This document shows, piece by piece, positions 36,529 to 44,551 of a stretch of 64,000 nt of DNA. Source of the stretch: an uncultured Oscillospiraceae bacterium (lineage in GTDB: Bacteria > Bacillota > Clostridia > Oscillospirales > Oscillospiraceae). Below the pieces are notes generated by a model. That model did not search any database and was not told the DNA's origin. It was given only the letters and a program-made list of their open reading frames with translations. The position numbers and the translations under genes are program-made. The first letter of the stretch is position 1; the number at the start of each line of letters is the position of its first letter. The stretch is from NCBI GenBank assembly GCA_934593275.1, contig CAKTQE010000002.1, positions 62,001-126,000 on the forward strand, given 5' to 3'.

Positions 36529-37082
36529 AATAGCTCCTCCTTTTGCAGAAAGAATCTCAATCGGTTGCGGGTGCGAAACAGCTGGGTCTTGACCCTGCTC
36601 TCGGAAGCCCCGGTACGCTGGGCAATTTCCTTTACGGAGTAGAGATACCAATACCGGGATACAAAAATCATCCGCTCGTTTTTAGGGAGACCCTCCAAAA
36701 ACCGGTCCAGGGCCTCTTGCATCTGCTTGCCCATAAGTGCTGCCTGGGTGGTGTCACCGCCGGAAAGGCAATCTTCCAGTTCCTCCAAGGCCAGGGCCGT
36801 TTCCCCGCTGCCCCGTTTTTCGGTGTTTCTTTTGCGCCAGCAGTCCAAAGCATGGTGCCGCGTGAGTTTTGCCAGGTAGGCAGCAAGTCTTTTGGGCCTT
36901 GTGGGAGGGATGCTCCGCCAGGCACTTAAATATGTATCATTGACACTTTCTTCGGAATCCTCCCGGTTTTCCAGAATATTCCAGGCAATTTTGTAGCAGA
37001 AGTTCCCGTATTTTTCATGGACCTGCCGAATTGCTTCCTCCGTTCGGGAGAAGAACAGATTGATGATCTGACTGTCTTCCAT
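36525..37082 (-). CDS. ECF-type RNA polymerase sigma factor
   Basis: 185 residues. Region 2: IREVHEKYGNFCYKIAWNIL, REDSEESVNDTYLSAWRSIP and KLTRHHALDCWRKR, the -10 recognition part. Region 4: EGLPKNERMIFVSRYWYLYSVKEIAQRTGASESRVKTQLFRTRNRL with the helix-turn-helix for -35 recognition. AGGAGG site before the ATG. It is coupled to the membrane protein downstream and has an ECF-like promoter of its own at 37136-37161, pointing to self-activation. Confidence 0.9.
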   Translation of the reverse strand: MEDSQIINLFFSRTEEAIRQVHEKYGNFCYKIAWNILENREDSEESVNDTYLSAWRSIPPTRPKRLAAYLAKLTRHHALDCWRKRNTEKRGSGETALALEELEDCLSGGDTTQAALMGKQMQEALDRFLEGLPKNERMIFVSRYWYLYSVKEIAQRTGASESRVKTQLFRTRNRLRFFLQKEELL

Positions 37083-37112
37083 TCCCGCACCTCCTGATTG
37101 ATTTTCTATTGC

Positions 37113-37127
37113 TGTAAGGGCCTTACA
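37113..37127. promoter_or_regulatory. palindrome at the sigma operon transcription start
   Basis: TGTAAGG-G-CCTTACA: perfect 7-bp arms around one base, placed between the -10-like element (37136-37139) and the ribosome site. It could be a repressor operator or a short 5' hairpin. Confidence 0.4.
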
Positions 37128-37135
37128 CCTATCAA

Positions 37136-37161
37136 GACGTTTTTTACAACCGTTGGTTACA
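37136..37161 (-). promoter_or_regulatory. ECF-like promoter of the first sigma operon
   Basis: Minus strand TGTAAC (37156-37161), 16-bp spacer, CGTC (37136-37139). This matches the TGTAAC-N16-CGTC layout of SigX/SigM-like promoters, about 45 bp before the sigma start. Confidence 0.55.
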
Positions 37162-37211
37162 CCATCATCCCATATTTTTTTGGAAATTTCAATAAAATTT
37201 TCCTTTTGCTC

Positions 37212-37240
37212 TTGTAAATTCCGCCGATTTAGCGTATACT
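37212..37240 (+). promoter_or_regulatory. promoter of asnS
   Basis: -35 TTGTAA (37212-37217), 17-bp spacer, -10 TATACT (37235-37240). The leader is only about 30 nt, too short for a T-box. Confidence 0.75.
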
Positions 37241-37278
37241 TAGCCTATATTTTCAGCGAGAGAGAGGGTTTTATTCCT

Positions 37279-38670
37279 ATGGATCTGATTTCTGTCAGAG
37301 AGCTGTTCAAAAACACAGATGCCTACGCCGGTAAAGAAGTGACTGTAGGCGGCTGGGTCCGGTCTGTTCGGGCCAGCAAGCAGTTTGGCTTTATCGTGCT
37401 GAATGACGGCACTTTCTTTACCCCTGTCCAGGTGGTCTACCACGACACCATGGATAATTTTAATGAGATTTCCAAGGTAAATGTGGGTGCTGCCCTGGTC
37501 GTCAAAGGCGAGGTGCTGCTGACCCCCGATGCCAAGCAGCCTTTTGAAATCCAGGCCACCCAGGTCACTATTGAGGGTCCCTCTGCCAGTGACTACCCCA
37601 TGCAGAAGAAGCGGCACACCGTAGAGTTCCTGCGGACCATGCCCCATCTGCGGCCCCGGACCAATATGTTCCAGGCCATCTTCCGTGTGCGCAGCCTGGC
37701 AGCCTATGCCATCCACCAGTTCTTCCAGGAGCAGGACTTTGTATATGTCCATACCCCCCTGATCACCGGGTCTGACTGCGAGGGTGCCGGTGAAATGTTC
37801 CAGGTCACCACTCTGGATCTCAACAACGTCCCCAAGACCGAGGACGGCAAGGTGGATTTCAGCCAGGACTTCTTTGGCAAGCCCACCAACCTGACGGTTT
37901 CCGGTCAGCTCAACGGCGAGACCTTCGCCATGGCTTTTAAAAACATCTACACCTTCGGACCCACTTTCCGGGCAGAGAACTCCAACACCAGCCGCCACGC
38001 CGCTGAGTTCTGGATGATCGAGCCTGAAATCGTCTTTGCGGACCTGGAAGACAATATGGAACTGGCCGAGGCCATGATCAAGTATATCATCTCCTATGTG
38101 CTGGAACACGCCCCCGAGGAAATGAACTTCTTCAATTCCTTTGTTGACAAGGGTCTGCTGGATCGGCTGAACCATGTTGTAAACTCCGAGTTTGGCCGCA
38201 TTACCTATACGGATGCCGTGAAGATTCTGGAAGAACACAACGACCAGTTTGAGTATCCCGTCCACTGGGGCTGCGACTTGCAGACCGAGCATGAACGCTA
38301 CCTGACCGAGCAAATCTTCAAGCGGCCCGTCTTTGTCACTGACTACCCCAAGGATATCAAGGCTTTCTATATGAAGCTGAATCCCGACGGAAAGACCGTT
38401 GCGGCTATGGACTGCCTGGTTCCCGGCATCGGTGAAATCATCGGCGGCAGCCAGCGTGAGGACAATTACGACATCCTCAAGGCCCGTATTGAAGAACTGG
38501 GTATGCGGGCAGAAGACTATGACTTCTACCTGGACCTGCGTAAGTACGGCTCCGCCCGCCACGCCGGCTTCGGCCTGGGCTTTGAACGCTGCGTCATGTA
38601 CCTGACCGGCGTCAGCAACATCCGTGATGCCATTCCTTTCCCCCGCACTGTGGGCAACTGCGAACTGTAA
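37279..38670 (+). CDS. asnS: asparaginyl-tRNA synthetase
   Basis: 463 residues from ATG 37279 (an upstream in-frame ATG at 37153 precedes the promoter and is rejected). N-terminal OB-fold anticodon-binding domain: [22 protein letters not shown]. Class II catalytic core: motif 1 region [17 protein letters not shown], motif 2 [25 protein letters not shown], and motif 3 [15 protein letters not shown]. The [10 protein letters not shown] segment and the insertion with [19 protein letters not shown] are typical of AsnS. Stand-alone gene with its own promoter and terminator. Confidence 0.96.
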   Translation: MDLISVRELFKNTDAYAGKEVTVGGWVRSVRASKQFGFIVLNDGTFFTPVQVVYHDTMDNFNEISKVNVGAALVVKGEVLLTPDAKQPFEIQATQVTIEGPSASDYPMQKKRHTVEFLRTMPHLRPRTNMFQAIFRVRSLAAYAIHQFFQEQDFVYVHTPLITGSDCEGAGEMFQVTTLDLNNVPKTEDGKVDFSQDFFGKPTNLTVSGQLNGETFAMAFKNIYTFGPTFRAENSNTSRHAAEFWMIEPEIVFADLEDNMELAEAMIKYIISYVLEHAPEEMNFFNSFVDKGLLDRLNHVVNSEFGRITYTDAVKILEEHNDQFEYPVHWGCDLQTEHERYLTEQIFKRPVFVTDYPKDIKAFYMKLNPDGKTVAAMDCLVPGIGEIIGGSQREDNYDILKARIEELGMRAEDYDFYLDLRKYGSARHAGFGLGFERCVMYLTGVSNIRDAIPFPRTVGNCEL

Positions 38671-38673
38671 AAA

Positions 38674-38707
38674 ATATCCCCTCTCATTTTTTGAGAGGGG
38701 ATATTTC
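38674..38707. terminator. bidirectional terminator between asnS and dut
   Basis: Arms ATATCCCCTCTCA and TGAGAGGGGATAT are perfectly complementary; T-rich runs follow on both strands for the convergent genes. Confidence 0.85.
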
Positions 38708-38714
38708 ATAGCCT

Positions 38715-39152
38715 TTATTTCCCAGTGGAACCGAAGCCGCCGGTTCCTCGGGGGGTGTCGTCCAGGGTGTCGGCTTCATAGTAATCCGGCTGGATCACCG
38801 GGGTCACCACCAGCTGGGCGATCCGGTCCCCGTGTTCAACCACTCTGGCTTCGGTGCCGTGGTTGTGGAGGGCGATCATAAACTCCCCCCGGTAGTCGCT
38901 GTCGATGACCCCCACCTTATTGGCAGGGGCCAACCCCTGCTTGCAGGCCAGACCGCTGCGGGCATAAACGAGACCCACATAGCCCTTGGGCAGGGCCATG
39001 GAAAGGCCCGTGGGGAGAAACACCGTTTCCCCCGGCTCAATGGTCACAGGCTCCTCCAAACAGGCGTACAGGTCCGCCCCTGCCGCTTCCCGGGAGCCGA
39101 AAGTGGGCATTTTTGCCCCGGGGCGCAATTTTTTTACCGCTACTTTTTCCAT
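38715..39152 (-). CDS. dut: dUTP diphosphatase
   Basis: 145 residues from ATG 39150-39152, which lies 13 bp inside the end of nrdG behind AAAGGG. Trimeric dUTPase motifs in order: AGADLYACLEEP (motif 1), YARSGLACKQGL (motif 2), VGVIDSDYRGEF (motif 3 with the catalytic Asp), RIAQLVVTPV (motif 4) and the C-terminal GTGGFGSTG (motif 5). It hydrolyses dUTP to dUMP, keeping uracil out of DNA. Pairing with nrdG suggests shared deoxynucleotide supply. Confidence 0.95.
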   Translation of the reverse strand: MEKVAVKKLRPGAKMPTFGSREAAGADLYACLEEPVTIEPGETVFLPTGLSMALPKGYVGLVYARSGLACKQGLAPANKVGVIDSDYRGEFMIALHNHGTEARVVEHGDRIAQLVVTPVIQPDYYEADTLDDTPRGTGGFGSTGK

Positions 39153-39697
39153 TCTTTCATTCCCTTTCCCTGGGTCTGCCAATCCTGCCACAGTACGACC
39201 TGCCCTGCCTGACGGCTGGCAGGAACATCAATGAGTCTTTGATTCTCGGAGCCACGGAACCGCAGAGAGAGATTTTTCTGCTCCTCTACAAAAGGCCCGT
39301 CCACCAGCACATCGATGTTTTTCAAAAAGCGTTCGGTGGTGTCCCAGTCTCCCAGGGTGTGGGAGGTGATTTTTTCATAGGTGTAACCGGAGAACGCCCA
39401 GATGCTTTTTTCGGGATAGGTTTCCCGGACCGCCTCTACCAATTCTGCCAACGGCCCCTGGTTCTGCGGCTCAAAGGGTTCACCGCCCAAAAGGGTCAGG
39501 CCCTGGATGAAGTCAGGCTTCATCATATCCAAAATGCTTTGGAGGGTTTCAGCCGTAAAAGGGTCGCCATACTGAAAATCCCAGGCCACTTCATTAAAGC
39601 ATCCCTTGCAATGGTGGGTGCAGCCGGAGACAAACAGGCTCACCCGCACACCGGGCCCATTGGCAATGTCACAGTTTTTAATAACCGCATAATTCAT
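39140..39697 (-). CDS. nrdG: anaerobic ribonucleoside-triphosphate reductase activating protein
   Basis: 185 residues. Radical SAM cluster motif SGCTHHCKGC (C26, C30, C33), glycine motif LTLLGGEPFEP, and the VDGPFVEEQKNLSLRFRGSENQRLIDV segment typical of NrdG. It installs the glycyl radical on NrdD, which is not in this window. The presence of a class III reductase activase supports an anaerobic host. Ends overlapping dut; 17 bp after the AI-2E family gene. Confidence 0.95.
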   Translation of the reverse strand: MNYAVIKNCDIANGPGVRVSLFVSGCTHHCKGCFNEVAWDFQYGDPFTAETLQSILDMMKPDFIQGLTLLGGEPFEPQNQGPLAELVEAVRETYPEKSIWAFSGYTYEKITSHTLGDWDTTERFLKNIDVLVDGPFVEEQKNLSLRFRGSENQRLIDVPASRQAGQVVLWQDWQTQGKGMKEWKK

Positions 39698-39714
39698 AAA
39701 TCAAAACCTTCTTT

Positions 39715-40929
39715 TCAGGAGGATTTGGAGCTGTCTGCCCCGGAATCGGGGAACTGGGCGCGATAATCGTCCCATAGCTCCGTGTGGTTTCTTTTCCGCA
39801 GTCCCCGGCGGACCAGGCGGCGGATCAAATCATAAATCACCGCAAAGAGGGGCACGCAAATGACCATGCCCACAACGCCCCAGAGTCCGCCAAAGAGGAT
39901 AATGGCAAACATGACCCAGAAGCCGGAAAGGCCGGTACGGTTGCCCAGAATCTTGGGTCCGATGACGTTGCCGTCCAGCTGCTGCAGCACCAATATCCAA
40001 ATCACAAACCACAAAGCCTTGATGGGGCTTTCAATGAGAATCAGCAGTGTTGCAGGCACTGCGCCGATCACCGGGCCAAAGAAAGGGATAATATTGGTAA
40101 CGCCCACCAGAACCGAGACAAGCAAGGTGTTGGGGATGCGCAAAATGGTACAGCCGATATAGCACAGCACACCGATAATGGCCGAGTCCATGATTTTACC
40201 GTCAATAAATCCGGCAAACATCCGGTCAATAAAGGCGACCTCCTGCAAAATCAGCTCCGCCCAGCGGTCCGGAAACATACCGCGAACCAAGAGTCTGGCT
40301 TGCTTGCCGAAACGCTTCCGGCCATGGAGGACATAGATGGCCACAATGAGACCGATCAAGACGTTATACAGGAACGTCATGACCCGCCAAACGCTGGTAC
40401 CCAGGTTGGTGACCAGGCTGGTTATCTGGGGCATGACTTTGGACTGGACCCATTTTTCAATGTCCGCAAAGTAATTCTCATAGTTGTTCCTATAGAACTG
40501 CACCAGCCGCTCGTCCTCGCCAAAGGTGGCCGTGGCCCAACTGAGCAGCTGGTCCGCCTTGCCGGGCAGGGCGTTCCACAGCATCTCAATGCTCTGCAGC
40601 AGCTGGGGTACCACCATGGTGATCAGGGCGTAGACCACCAGAATGCCCACCAGCAGAGAAAAAGCCACCGCAAAGGCATTGGCGAACCGGCGCATGTTCT
40701 TGGGCAGCCGGAGCTGGAAGAAGGCTTCCAGGGCATTGCACATGGGCCGGAGCAGATAGGCGATAACACCGCCGTAAATAAAGGGGGCCAAGATGGTGCT
40801 GAGGTTGGACAGCACCGCACCGATGCCCTGGAGCCTGTACAGGAAGAAGAACAGCAGCACACTGAGGCTGATGGCTCCAAATCCCGCGATCATGGAGTAA
40901 AAATATTTTTCCTTGCTGGGGTCTTTCAA
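39715..40929 (-). CDS. AI-2E family transporter-like permease
   Basis: 404 residues, eight membrane helices in the usual pattern: three near the N-terminus, a soluble middle region (about residues 115-190), then five. Family landmarks: GFIDGKIMDSAIIGVLCYIG, PNTLLVSVLVGVTNIIPFFGP, GPVIGAVPATLL and DGNVIGPKILGNRTGLSGFW. Despite the name, members include Na+(Li+)/H+ antiporters and proteins of unknown cargo. No ATG is available: the frame is blocked by TGA at 40944, leaving TTG at 40927-40929 as the likely start, with only a poor ribosome site. Confidence 0.88.
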   Translation of the reverse strand: MKDPSKEKYFYSMIAGFGAISLSVLLFFFLYRLQGIGAVLSNLSTILAPFIYGGVIAYLLRPMCNALEAFFQLRLPKNMRRFANAFAVAFSLLVGILVVYALITMVVPQLLQSIEMLWNALPGKADQLLSWATATFGEDERLVQFYRNNYENYFADIEKWVQSKVMPQITSLVTNLGTSVWRVMTFLYNVLIGLIVAIYVLHGRKRFGKQARLLVRGMFPDRWAELILQEVAFIDRMFAGFIDGKIMDSAIIGVLCYIGCTILRIPNTLLVSVLVGVTNIIPFFGPVIGAVPATLLILIESPIKALWFVIWILVLQQLDGNVIGPKILGNRTGLSGFWVMFAIILFGGLWGVVGMVICVPLFAVIYDLIRRLVRRGLRKRNHTELWDDYRAQFPDSGADSSKSS

Positions 40930-41035
40930 ATTTACATCAACTCATTTCTGTTTGGGACGTTCTGAATTTTCGGGCAGACCCGCTGCAAGAGCTGCGGGCC
41001 GCTTTCTCAGAGGTTCCCTTTGTTCCATCCCCCTC

Positions 41036-41044
41036 AGTATACCA
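41036..41044 (-). promoter_or_regulatory. extended -10 promoter of the AI-2E family operon
   Basis: Minus strand TGGTATACT (TATACT at 41036-41041), giving a leader of about 100 nt before the TTG start. The leader holds a short GC-rich hairpin (CCCGC/GCGGG around 40979-40998). Nothing else is seen in 40930-41140. Confidence 0.5.
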
Positions 41045-41141
41045 GTACCGCCCCTGTAATAAATGAACAAAATATGAATTATTGTAGCAGCCTCAGAGCA
41101 GAATGTTTACAATTTCTTCTTTTCTTCTGCCCCGGGAAGTC

Positions 41142-41170
41142 TTGCCTTTTCCCTCGTTTTAGAGTAAAAT
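41142..41170 (+). promoter_or_regulatory. promoter of the metallopeptidase gene
   Basis: -35 TTGCCT (41142-41147), 17-bp spacer, -10 TAAAAT (41165-41170). Confidence 0.6.
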
Positions 41171-41200
41171 GATGCCACAAAGAATGCAAGGAGTGGTTTT

Positions 41201-41923
41201 ATGCCCTACTATTACGGTTTTGACTGGACCTATGTGGTTCTGGTACTGCCCTGCGTGATTCTGTCCCTCTGGGCCAGTGCCAATGTCAACAGCACTTTTA
41301 AGCGTTATTCCAAACAGTTCTCCCGCAGAGGGCTGACCGGTGCCCAGGCTGCCGCCCAGGTTCTTTCTGCCAACGGCGTTACCGGCGTTCGGGTGGAGCG
41401 CATCAGCGGCAGTCTGACGGACCACTTTGACCCCCGGACCAATGTAATCCGGCTGTCCGATGACGTCTACGGCAGCACCTCCACCGCGGCCATTGGCGTT
41501 GCCTGTCACGAGGCAGGACACGCCGTTCAGTACGCCCAGGATTACGCCCCCATGCGGGTGCGGGCGGCGGTGATCCCCGCCACCAACTTAGGCTCCAAGC
41601 TGGCCATGCCCCTGATTCTGGCGGGACTGCTGTTCTCCTCCCTGGGGGAGCTTTCCTACGCCCTGGTGTATCTGGGCATTGCCTGTTTTGGCCTGTCTTT
41701 GGTATTCCAGCTGGTGACCCTTCCCGTGGAATTTGACGCCAGCCACCGGGCCATGGTGGCCATTTCCCAGACCGGGCTTCTGACCGAGGACGAGCAGCAG
41801 GGCGCACGAAAGACCCTGCGGGCAGCGGCACTGACCTATGTAGCCGCCACCGCCACAGCCCTTGCCCAGCTGCTGCGGCTGATCATCCTTTTCGGCAACC
41901 GTGGAAACCGAAGAAACGACTGA
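41201..41923 (+). CDS. neutral zinc metallopeptidase, YugP family
   Basis: 240 residues. One N-terminal membrane helix (YVVLVLPCVILSLWASA), the catalytic motif ACHEAGHAVQYAQDY (HEAGH, about residues 107-111), then two or three further hydrophobic segments (LAMPLILAGLLFSSLG, YALVYLGIACFGLSLVFQLVTLP) and EFDASHRAMVAI, which supplies the third zinc ligand Glu. The family is an integral membrane peptidase with unknown substrate. Own promoter and terminator. Confidence 0.9.
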   Translation: MPYYYGFDWTYVVLVLPCVILSLWASANVNSTFKRYSKQFSRRGLTGAQAAAQVLSANGVTGVRVERISGSLTDHFDPRTNVIRLSDDVYGSTSTAAIGVACHEAGHAVQYAQDYAPMRVRAAVIPATNLGSKLAMPLILAGLLFSSLGELSYALVYLGIACFGLSLVFQLVTLPVEFDASHRAMVAISQTGLLTEDEQQGARKTLRAAALTYVAATATALAQLLRLIILFGNRGNRRND

Positions 41924-41927
41924 GCTT

Positions 41928-41962
41928 TTCCCCGCAGGAATCCTCCTGCGGGGTCTTTTTAT
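41928..41962 (+). terminator. terminator after the metallopeptidase gene
   Basis: Perfect 10-bp arms CCCCGCAGGA/TCCTGCGGGG (41930-41953) with a 4-nt loop, then TCTTTTT. Confidence 0.88.
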
Positions 41963-41972
41963 GGGAAATCCC

Positions 41973-42001
41973 TTGACTTTTTGGGGTATTTTTCATATAA
42001 T
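41973..42001 (+). promoter_or_regulatory. promoter of the PLP-enzyme gene
   Basis: -35 TTGACT (41973-41978), 17-bp spacer, -10 TATAAT (41996-42001). It lies inside the upstream part of the open frame, so translation must begin later. Confidence 0.8.
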
Positions 42002-42031
42002 GCTCAAAGTGTAAAAAAATCAGAAGAAAGC

Positions 42032-43324
42032 GTGAATTTTTTGGAAGAACTTGTAAATATGTATATGGAAATGGGCGTTTCTCCCGGAGTCTATGCCTAC
42101 GGTGAAAAAGCCCTGGAACGGCTGCGTGAGCGTTTTGCCGCCATTGATGCCGTGGCCGAGTACAATCAGGCCAAGGTTCTGTCTGCCATGCAGAAAAATC
42201 GGGTCTCTGCCGCCTGTTTCACCACCACCACCGGCTACGGCTATGATGACCTGGGCCGGGATACCCTGGAAAAGGTCTATGCCGATGTGTTCCACACGGA
42301 AGCCGCCCTGGTGCGGCCCCAGATCACCTGCGGCACCCATGCCCTGACCGTTGCCCTCAGTGCCAACCTGCTGCCCGGTGACGAGCTGCTTTCTCCCGTG
42401 GGGATGCCCTATGACACCTTGCAGGAGGTCATCGGCATCCGGGAAAGCCCCTGCTCTCTGGCAGAGTATGGCGTTCACTACCGGCAGGTGGATCTGCTTC
42501 CCGATGGGGACTTTAATTACGACGGCATCAAAAAAGCCATCAACGAAAAAACCAAGCTGATCACCATTCAGCGTTCCAAGGGCTACGCCACCCGGCCCAG
42601 TTTTTCTGTGGCGCAAATCGGCAAACTCATTGCATTCTGTAAAGCGTGCAAGCCCGACGTCACCGTGATGGTAGACAACTGCTACGGCGAATTTGTGGAG
42701 ACCATGGAACCCTCGGACGTGGGGGCGGACATGGTGGTCGGTTCCCTGATCAAAAACCCCGGCGGGGGTCTTGCCCCCATTGGCGGCTACATCTGCGGCA
42801 CGGAACAGTGCGTGTCCCGCTGTGCTTACCGGCTCTCCGCTCCCGGTCTGGGCCAGGAGGTCGGTGCCAACCTGGGGCTGATGAAAGATTTGTTCCAGGG
42901 CTTCTTCCTGGCACCCACGGTGGTGGCCGGTGCGGAAAAGGGTGCGGTCTTTGCCGCCAACCTCTATGAGCCGCTGGGCTATCACTGCGTTCCCAACGCC
43001 ACGGAATCCCGGCATGATATCATCCAGGCCGTGGAACTGGGCAGCGAACAGGCCATGGTGGCATTCTGCAAGGGCATTCAGGAAGCGGCCCCGGTAGATT
43101 CCTTTGCAACCCCCCTGCCCTGGGATATGCCCGGGTATGACAGCCAGGTGATCATGGCAGCCGGTGCCTTTGTCCAAGGCTCCTCCATTGAACTGTCCGC
43201 CGACGGACCCATTCGGGAACCCTACGCCGTTTATTTCCAGGGCGGTCTGACCTGGTACCACGCAAAGCTTGGCATCCTCCTGAGTCTGCAAGAAATGGTC
43301 AATGCGGGACTTATCAAGCTGTAA
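42032..43324 (+). CDS. PLP-dependent enzyme, methionine gamma-lyase/aluminium-resistance family
   Basis: 430 residues if the GTG at 42032 is the start; ATG 42059 is the alternative. Starts before 42008 are excluded by the promoter. Fold type I aminotransferase-like: FTTTTGYGYDDLGRDTLE, RPQITCGTHALTVALSANLL, VDNCYGEFVE and the PLP Schiff-base lysine in GSLIKNPGGGLAP (about K241), then RLSAPGLGQEVGA. Annotated in other genomes as aluminium resistance protein or methionine gamma-lyase family; the true reaction is not settled, carbon-sulfur lyase activity being only a family guess. Confidence 0.88.
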   Translation: MNFLEELVNMYMEMGVSPGVYAYGEKALERLRERFAAIDAVAEYNQAKVLSAMQKNRVSAACFTTTTGYGYDDLGRDTLEKVYADVFHTEAALVRPQITCGTHALTVALSANLLPGDELLSPVGMPYDTLQEVIGIRESPCSLAEYGVHYRQVDLLPDGDFNYDGIKKAINEKTKLITIQRSKGYATRPSFSVAQIGKLIAFCKACKPDVTVMVDNCYGEFVETMEPSDVGADMVVGSLIKNPGGGLAPIGGYICGTEQCVSRCAYRLSAPGLGQEVGANLGLMKDLFQGFFLAPTVVAGAEKGAVFAANLYEPLGYHCVPNATESRHDIIQAVELGSEQAMVAFCKGIQEAAPVDSFATPLPWDMPGYDSQVIMAAGAFVQGSSIELSADGPIREPYAVYFQGGLTWYHAKLGILLSLQEMVNAGLIKL

Positions 43325-43338
43325 CCCCTATTAAAAAC

Positions 43339-43369
43339 TTAAATGCCCGGCTGAGCCGGGCATTTGTTG
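43339..43369. terminator. bidirectional terminator between the PLP enzyme and trpS
   Basis: Arms AAATGCCCGGCT and its near-perfect complement (43341-43365) with a short loop; T-rich runs lie on both sides. Confidence 0.85.
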
Positions 43370-43370
43370 T

Positions 43371-44393
43371 TTATTTGGCCACGAAACCAACTTTTTTGTA
43401 GACTTTTCGCAGGGTCTTTTCTGCCACGTAGCTGGCCTTTTCGGCACCGGCCTTGTAGACCTGCTCCAAGTAGGCCTTGTCTTTCATAATGCGGGTGGAC
43501 TCCTCCCGGATGGGCCGCAGGGTCTCTACCACGGCTTCGCCTACCGCAGGCTTAAAAGCACCGTAGCCTTGCCCCGCAAACTCCCGCTCGATTTCCTCAA
43601 AGCTCTTGCCGGTACAGGCGGAGTAAATGGTCATCAGGTTGCTGACACCGGGCTTGTTCTCCTTGTCGTAGCGGACACAATTTTCCGTATCGGAGTCGGT
43701 AATGGCACGCTTGAACTGGCGCATGATGGTCTCCGGGGTGTCCATGATGATGACACGACCCGTATCCTCGTTTTCGGACTTGCTCATCTTGGCGGCAGGG
43801 TTGGTCAGGCTCATGATCCGGGCACCGACCTTGGGAACAAAAGGCTCCGGCATCTTGAATACATCCCCGTAAACGCCGTTAAACCGCCGGGCGATGGTGT
43901 GGCATAGCTCCACATGCTGCTTCTGGTCCTCACCCACAGGCACCAGATCCGGCTGGTACAGCAGGATGTCCGCTGCCATCAGGCTGGGATAGGAAAACAG
44001 GCCGCCATTGATGTTGTCGGCGTTTTTGGCGGACTTGTCTTTGAACTGGGTCATACGGCTGAGTTCACCGAACATAGAGTAGCACTGGAGTACCCAGCCC
44101 AGCTCCGCATGCTGGTGGACGTGGCTCTGGATGAACAGGGTGTTTTTCTCCGGGTCCAGGCCACAGGCAATGTACTGGGCCAGCTGCTCCAAAGTCCGCC
44201 GCCGCAAGTCCGCGGGGTTCTGCCGGACGGTAATGGCATGGAGGTCCGCCATGAAGTAAAAGCAGTCGTAGTCGTCAGCCCGCTCCGCCCAGTTTTTAAC
44301 GGCACCTAAGTAGCTGCCCAGGGTCAGATCACCGGAGGGCTTGATGCCGGAAAGCATTCTCTTTTTAGGAAGAAGCTCTGTTGTTTCACTCAT
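43371..44393 (-). CDS. trpS: tryptophanyl-tRNA synthetase
   Basis: 340 residues from ATG 44391-44393, behind AAAGGAAG; an ATG at 44420 has no ribosome site. Class I synthetase: HIGH-like motif SGDLTLGSYLGAVKNW, tRNA/Trp pocket residues in FYFMADLHAITVRQNP, and the signature loop AAKMSKSENE (KMSKS). Catalyses Trp activation and tRNA charging. No T-box or leader is seen; the leader is about 30 nt. Confidence 0.95.
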   Translation of the reverse strand: MSETTELLPKKRMLSGIKPSGDLTLGSYLGAVKNWAERADDYDCFYFMADLHAITVRQNPADLRRRTLEQLAQYIACGLDPEKNTLFIQSHVHQHAELGWVLQCYSMFGELSRMTQFKDKSAKNADNINGGLFSYPSLMAADILLYQPDLVPVGEDQKQHVELCHTIARRFNGVYGDVFKMPEPFVPKVGARIMSLTNPAAKMSKSENEDTGRVIIMDTPETIMRQFKRAITDSDTENCVRYDKENKPGVSNLMTIYSACTGKSFEEIEREFAGQGYGAFKPAVGEAVVETLRPIREESTRIMKDKAYLEQVYKAGAEKASYVAEKTLRKVYKKVGFVAK

Positions 44394-44428
44394 ACTTTCT
44401 ACACTTCCTTTAGTAGTCATGATTCATT

Positions 44429-44457
44429 ATTTTACCATAGGCAGCAGTGTAACGCAA
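44429..44457 (-). promoter_or_regulatory. promoter of trpS
   Basis: Minus strand -35 TTGCGT (44452-44457), 17-bp spacer ending TGG, -10 TAAAAT (44429-44434). Confidence 0.65.
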
Positions 44458-44481
44458 GTTTATTTTCTCTTTTCCTTTGAA

Positions 44482-44510
44482 TTGATTTTATTCCGGCAAT
44501 ATGCTATACT
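44482..44510 (+). promoter_or_regulatory. promoter of gltX
   Basis: -35 TTGATT (44482-44487), 17-bp spacer, -10 TATACT (44505-44510). Confidence 0.75.
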
Positions 44511-44551
44511 TTATCCTGAAATCTTTTTATAGATAACGAGGTAATTGAGAT

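Noticed and set aside
24000-36530. Accessory region considered as a prophage or integrative element
   Set aside because: No integrase, transposase, phage structural gene, tRNA target or flanking attachment repeat could be found.
37083-37278. T-box or other riboswitch before the asnS, trpS or gltX genes
   Set aside because: The predicted leaders are 30-45 nt, too short for a T-box, and no specifier or antiterminator sequence is seen.
41981-42031. Upstream TTG start for the PLP enzyme
   Set aside because: It lies within a well-formed sigma-A promoter whose transcript begins near 42008.
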